Shown here: positions 49,048 through 51,792 of the stretch, one piece after another
Layout: every line of letters starts with the position of its first letter
Numbering within the stretch: position 1 is the stretch's first letter
Assembly: GCA_052289195.1 (NCBI GenBank)
Contig: DAWAJD010000012.1
Coordinates: 1-51,792 of the forward strand
Reading direction: 5' to 3'
Length of the DNA: 51,792 bases
Source of the DNA: UBA4644 sp900555855
GTDB lineage: Bacteria > Bacillota > Clostridia > Oscillospirales > Butyricicoccaceae
Position numbers and translations under genes: made by a program
The notes under the pieces: generated by a model
Told to the model about the DNA's origin: nothing
Database searches by the model: none
What the model saw: only the letters and a program-made list of their open reading frames with translations

Positions 49048-50670
49048 TTAGCCGTCAAGTCTGGGATCGTTTGCCGTAAGGCTGCCCCAGTTGTTTCCGG
49101 AGATGTTGTAGGTGATGCCATCCGCAAGGCTGTTGACCTTGATGCTGTTTGCCAAAGTGATACCTTCCGTTGCGGTATTGTTCTTGATCGTGAACACCGT
49201 GCCTTCGCCAACTTCACCCATGCGAAGGATGGTGCCCTTGTCGGCTTTAGTGCTCATATTCTTGAAGGTATTCCCGGTAACCGTGATTTTGCCGTAGCCC
49301 GGAGCTTTCGGCAGATAATTCATCATCGGGTTGATCGCATGTCTGGTCAGGCCGGAGAAGGTGCTGTCCGTAACGGTGACATTCGGCATACCGTCGGTAA
49401 GTACAGCAGTGAGGCCCTTAGCGAAGTCGCACTTTGTAACAACAAGGTTGTTTGCCTTGGCGATGTTTCCATCCACATTCAAACGGATGCAATATGTCTC
49501 ACTGGCATTATTTGCGATGTTGAATTTGCAGTTGTCAAACTTAACATTGTCGATGAGCGTGTCCTTGTTGCCATACGCTTCAATATTCACACCGCCCGTA
49601 AAGGTCAGACCCTCAAAGGTAATGTTGCTCCATCTCTGACCGATCCAGTAACAAATGTTATTGTTTTCTGTCGCGCTCATATCTCTGTCCGCGACGAAAT
49701 CCCTGCTGTACCACTTGGTGCTGTTGACCTGCCCGCCGAATGCAACCAGCCCGTTGATGGTTACCGCCGCGCCATCAGCGGCCTTGAGGGTGACATTGCT
49801 CATAGAGCGAACATATTCGCGTTTACCCGCGCCGCCGTTGGGATGAGCGACTATATCCTGCTTGATCGCATCAGGACTGGATTCGTTTCCGCCAAGATAA
49901 TACTTGGTATTGCTGCCCGCGTATGCGGTGGCACGACCAAACTCAATCCTGCCATACTCGCCCTCAGCCAGCACCAGCGTCATGCCATCAATGGGGCCAT
50001 ACTTGCCGTCCAGATAATCCTGGATGTTGTCCCGATTGACCTGAATGGTATAGTCTGCGTTTGCATCGTACTGATCGCTGATGCTGTCCTTCTCATAGGT
50101 ATACTGCGTGGCAACAACAGTGATGCCGATGCCGTCAATGGTCAGGTTCTGATACTGGTTGCCGGCGTCTTGCTTCATGTGGCCGGAAATGGTGATAAGC
50201 TCGGTTTTTTCCACTACTTCTTTGGTAGCATCCTTCACGGCCGCGCCCTTCGGCAGGATCGCACCGGTCAATTGATCAAGCGCGATTTTATCATTACCGA
50301 TCTTTGCGGTGAACTCGATCGCTTCCAGCAGCTTTGCATCGCCAGTAACACCATTGATGGTGATCTGATACTTCAGCGCCAGGTTGCCCTGGTTGACGAT
50401 CTTAAAGGACTCCAGCTCATAGGTGCAGTTAGGCTCCCACAGAACATTGTTCTCCGAAATTCGGCCATTCACGACCCATCTCAAGGTCTTGCCCTGGAGG
50501 GAATCCCCCGCTTCGTTTTGAATGTCCACTTTCAGCGTGCCGGACTTGATCCGATTGACCCCCGTGGTCGCCGTATCGGTGAACCACGCGAAGGTGGACC
50601 CGGCCAGCATGGCGAAGCAGAGGAGCAGAGAGGTAAAGCTCATGAGCAGCGCGCTTTTTTTGCTTTTCAT
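49048..50670 (-). CDS. TasA/CalY-like surface protein fused to a beta-helix region
   Basis: The ATG follows AAAGGAG. The N-terminus, SFTSLLLCFAMLAGSTFAWFTDT, has the form of TasA/camelysin-type precursors cleaved by SipW-like signal peptidases. The next ~200 residues are a beta-rich fibre-type domain (SGTLKVDIQNEAGDS; FKIVNQGNLALKYQITI). Residues ~215-530 form a right-handed beta-helix, with repeats such as NVTLKAADGAAVTINGL, NITFEGLTFTGGVNI, NLVVTKCDF and KITVTGNTFKN. TasA is normally ~260 residues, so the 540-residue length reflects the fusion. No sipW gene is in the window. A biofilm or surface fibre role is likely. Confidence 0.85.
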   Translation of the reverse strand: MKSKKSALLMSFTSLLLCFAMLAGSTFAWFTDTATTGVNRIKSGTLKVDIQNEAGDSLQGKTLRWVVNGRISENNVLWEPNCTYELESFKIVNQGNLALKYQITINGVTGDAKLLEAIEFTAKIGNDKIALDQLTGAILPKGAAVKDATKEVVEKTELITISGHMKQDAGNQYQNLTIDGIGITVVATQYTYEKDSISDQYDANADYTIQVNRDNIQDYLDGKYGPIDGMTLVLAEGEYGRIEFGRATAYAGSNTKYYLGGNESSPDAIKQDIVAHPNGGAGKREYVRSMSNVTLKAADGAAVTINGLVAFGGQVNSTKWYSRDFVADRDMSATENNNICYWIGQRWSNITFEGLTFTGGVNIEAYGNKDTLIDNVKFDNCKFNIANNASETYCIRLNVDGNIAKANNLVVTKCDFAKGLTAVLTDGMPNVTVTDSTFSGLTRHAINPMMNYLPKAPGYGKITVTGNTFKNMSTKADKGTILRMGEVGEGTVFTIKNNTATEGITLANSIKVNSLADGITYNISGNNWGSLTANDPRLDG

Positions 50671-51008
50671 GTGTTTTTTCTCCTTTTCAAAATTGTTTTT
50701 TATGTAATCGGCAAAGGCCGGTCACAGCGACGCTTTATTTTTCTGTTTCCCGCGGGAAACAGAAAAAGGCCATGGCCTTTTGAAAACAATGCATTATTTC
50801 TCAATTTCTGCCTGTTTCGCTGTTATTTTATCACCGGCCCGTTCAAAATGCAAGCCGTTTTTTCAGAAATCACAGAAAAATAAGCAGATTTCTTTGCACA
50901 AATCGCCGCACATAGCGTCCCGCCCGCGGCAAAGCCCTTGCGGCAGCCGGGCGCGGCGGCGGATCCGCCGGCATTCCCTTTCGCGATCTTCGCAAACAGG
51001 GCGCGGGA
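50671..51008. other. Intergenic region with two tandem palindromes
   Basis: No gene is supported. The notable feature is a perfect 30-bp palindrome (50738-50767, core GTTTCCCGCGGGAAAC) that merges through its A-run with a perfect 18-bp palindrome (50764-50781, AAAAGGCCATGGCCTTTT). They lie 70-110 nt upstream of the TasA-like start. Either could be an operator or a hairpin in the leader. Confidence 0.6.
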
Positions 51009-51515
51009 TTACCGCCGGTCTTCCGAAAGAATACCGTAAAGGTATAGATCCGCCCAGCTGCCAAAATTGTCCTTCGTTTGGCTTCTCTGTATTCCTTCCG
51101 GCTTCATTCCCAGCTTTTTCATAAGGTTGACGGATTTGATCCCGTCGATCGTCTCGGCAAAGACCTTGTGCGCATTCATCTGGTCAAAGGCATAGTCCAT
51201 GACCGCCCTGCAGGATTCATAAGCGAACCCCCGGCCCCAGAAAGCCCGGTTGAAGATCCATCCCATTTCATATACGCCCTCGCCAAGCTCGTTGAAGAGG
51301 ATATATCCGATGACTTTGAGGGTTTCCTTGTGGACCGCGGCAACAGCCCCCTTTTTCTCTATGCAGAACCTTTGCAAAAAATCCGCCGTCTTCTCGATGG
51401 TATACGCCGGCTCGCAATTCTTCATGGTTTCGGCATCGCCCAAAATTTCCTGCATATCGTTTCGATCCTTCATGGTGAAATCACGAATGATCATTCGGTC
51501 CGTTTCCATATACAT
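51009..51515 (-). CDS. GNAT acetyltransferase, RimJ/RimL-like
   Basis: I chose the ATG at 51513-51515 with GAGGT upstream, giving 168 residues. It has the features of ribosomal-protein-type N-acetyltransferases: METDRMIIRDFTMKD at the start, the acetyl-CoA pyrophosphate loop in WGRGFAYES (Q/RxxGxA/G variant), VFAETIDGIKSVNLMKKLGM, and the closing WADLYLYGIL. The substrate is not predictable. It lies next to tRNA-Asn and is not obviously linked to other genes. Confidence 0.92.
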   Translation of the reverse strand: MYMETDRMIIRDFTMKDRNDMQEILGDAETMKNCEPAYTIEKTADFLQRFCIEKKGAVAAVHKETLKVIGYILFNELGEGVYEMGWIFNRAFWGRGFAYESCRAVMDYAFDQMNAHKVFAETIDGIKSVNLMKKLGMKPEGIQRSQTKDNFGSWADLYLYGILSEDRR

Positions 51516-51591
51516 TTCCGTTACCTCGCGCAAATTCCGGTTTGCCCTGATTCTATCATGTTCCGCGGCGTTTTTCAATCATTCGCGGCAA

Positions 51592-51630
51592 TACAAAATA
51601 GTGGTCTGCAAGAAAACCTTACAGACCACT
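51592..51630 (-). terminator. Rho-independent terminator of the 5S-tRNA unit
   Basis: The stem AGTGGTCTG / CAGACCACT (51600-51630, 13-nt loop) is followed on the minus strand by ATTTTGTATTG, just past the tRNA 3' end. Confidence 0.82.
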
Positions 51631-51635
51631 ACATT

Positions 51636-51711
51636 TGGCGCCTCCTGTAGGACTCGAACCTACGACACCGCGGTTAACAGCCGCGTGCTCTACCGATTGA
51701 GCTAAGGAGGC
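51636..51711 (-). tRNA. tRNA-Asn (anticodon GTT)
   Basis: The minus strand begins GCCTCCTTAGCTCAATCGG, with acceptor arm GCCTCCT/AGGAGGC. The anticodon stem and loop, CGGCTGTTAACCG, shows GTT. The T arm, CGTAGGTTCGAGTCCTACA, and an encoded CCA are present. The cloverleaf is complete (73 nt plus CCA). Confidence 0.97.
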
Positions 51712-51715
51712 AAGT

Positions 51716-51735
51716 CGGGAAACGATCGTTTCCCG
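51716..51735. other. 20-bp perfect palindrome between 5S rRNA and tRNA-Asn
   Basis: CGGGAAACGATCGTTTCCCG is perfectly self-complementary. In the primary transcript it would form a hairpin between the two RNAs and is a likely processing signal. Confidence 0.7.
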
Positions 51736-51739
51736 CTTG

Positions 51740-51792
51740 TGTAGGCGTTACTTATCTTCCCGGGCCGTCTCCAGCCAAGTATTGTCAGCACA
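51740..51792 (-). rRNA. rrf: 5S rRNA, 3' end only
   Basis: At the right edge the minus strand reads GCTGACAATACTTGGCTGGA, then GACGGCCCGGGAAGATAAG and GTAACGCCTAC. It matches the 3' half of clostridial 5S rRNA (GAUGGUACUUGG... loop and helix IV, GGGAAGAUAAG loop E region, closing helix I strand). The 5' part lies beyond the window. The 5S-tRNA-Asn order is common at the end of clostridial rrn operons. Confidence 0.78.

Noticed and set aside
50738..50767. parS or Noc-binding site
   Set aside because: The core GTTTCCCGCGGGAAAC has a 2-bp longer centre than the parS (GTTTCACGTGAAAC) and Noc (TTTCCCGGGAAA) consensus sites.

Overview
The window reads as a GC-rich, spore-forming, low-GC-phylum Firmicute of the clostridial type. 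The most likely home is a gut Oscillospiraceae/Ruminococcaceae-like genome or metagenome bin. This is inferred from Spo0A, SpoIVB, the 3' end of a sigma-K gene, a CIRCE-controlled groESL, a type III glutamine synthetase, and dockerin, cohesin and SLH modules. The 48-base run of N inside spo0A points to a scaffolded assembly. No taxonomic search was possible.

Left part (1-6,152). This stretch looks like the right end of an insertion in sigK, similar in logic to the Bacillus and Clostridioides 'skin' elements. It carries a partial secreted protein, a truncated ABC ATPase behind an AraC/GyrI-type regulator, a TetR-controlled set of small membrane proteins, a 55-residue ORF and a large serine recombinase. 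The recombinase terminator is followed within 30 bases by the last ~22 codons of a sigma factor whose closest family match is sigma-K. The junction is a 7+7 bp palindrome around a GT dinucleotide. The 5' part of sigK is not in the window.

Sporulation pair (6,219-9,153). A small lipoprotein gene is followed by spo0A on the minus strand, broken by the N run, and divergent spoIVB on the plus strand. Between them lie three Spo0A-box-like sites phased 19 bp apart.

Central locus (9,232 to ~33,800, all minus strand). This is the main discovery. A cobalamin riboswitch and its terminator precede a run of eight closely packed genes. In transcription order they are: a 2,326-aa surface protein (DUF4430/transcobalamin-C-like module, Big_2, GLUG-like regions, C-terminal dockerin); an 856-aa scaffoldin (cohesin, 82-aa repeats, three SLH modules); a 1,266-aa DUF4430-like protein with CxxC pairs; a MoxR ATPase; a DUF58 protein; a membrane transglutaminase-like protein; a 1,547-aa protein (DUF4430-like module, cadherin-like domains, PQQ-like propeller, near-identical dockerin); and a lipoprotein with prenyltransferase/squalene-cyclase-like repeats. 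Alpha6/alpha6 toroids plus DUF4430 are the two halves of animal transcobalamin/intrinsic factor. I infer a B12-regulated, S-layer-anchored cohesin-dockerin assembly for corrinoid capture.

Right part (33,899-51,792). Mostly housekeeping genes: a MerR/GyrI regulator, groESL with CIRCE, a divergent pair of alanine-racemase genes, a YitT membrane protein, a metallo-beta-lactamase/beta-CASP protein, type III glutamine synthetase, an E2-acyltransferase-like protein lacking the usual histidine, a DivIVA-like coiled-coil protein, folD, a TasA-like/beta-helix surface protein, a GNAT acetyltransferase, tRNA-Asn and the 3' end of a 5S rRNA gene.
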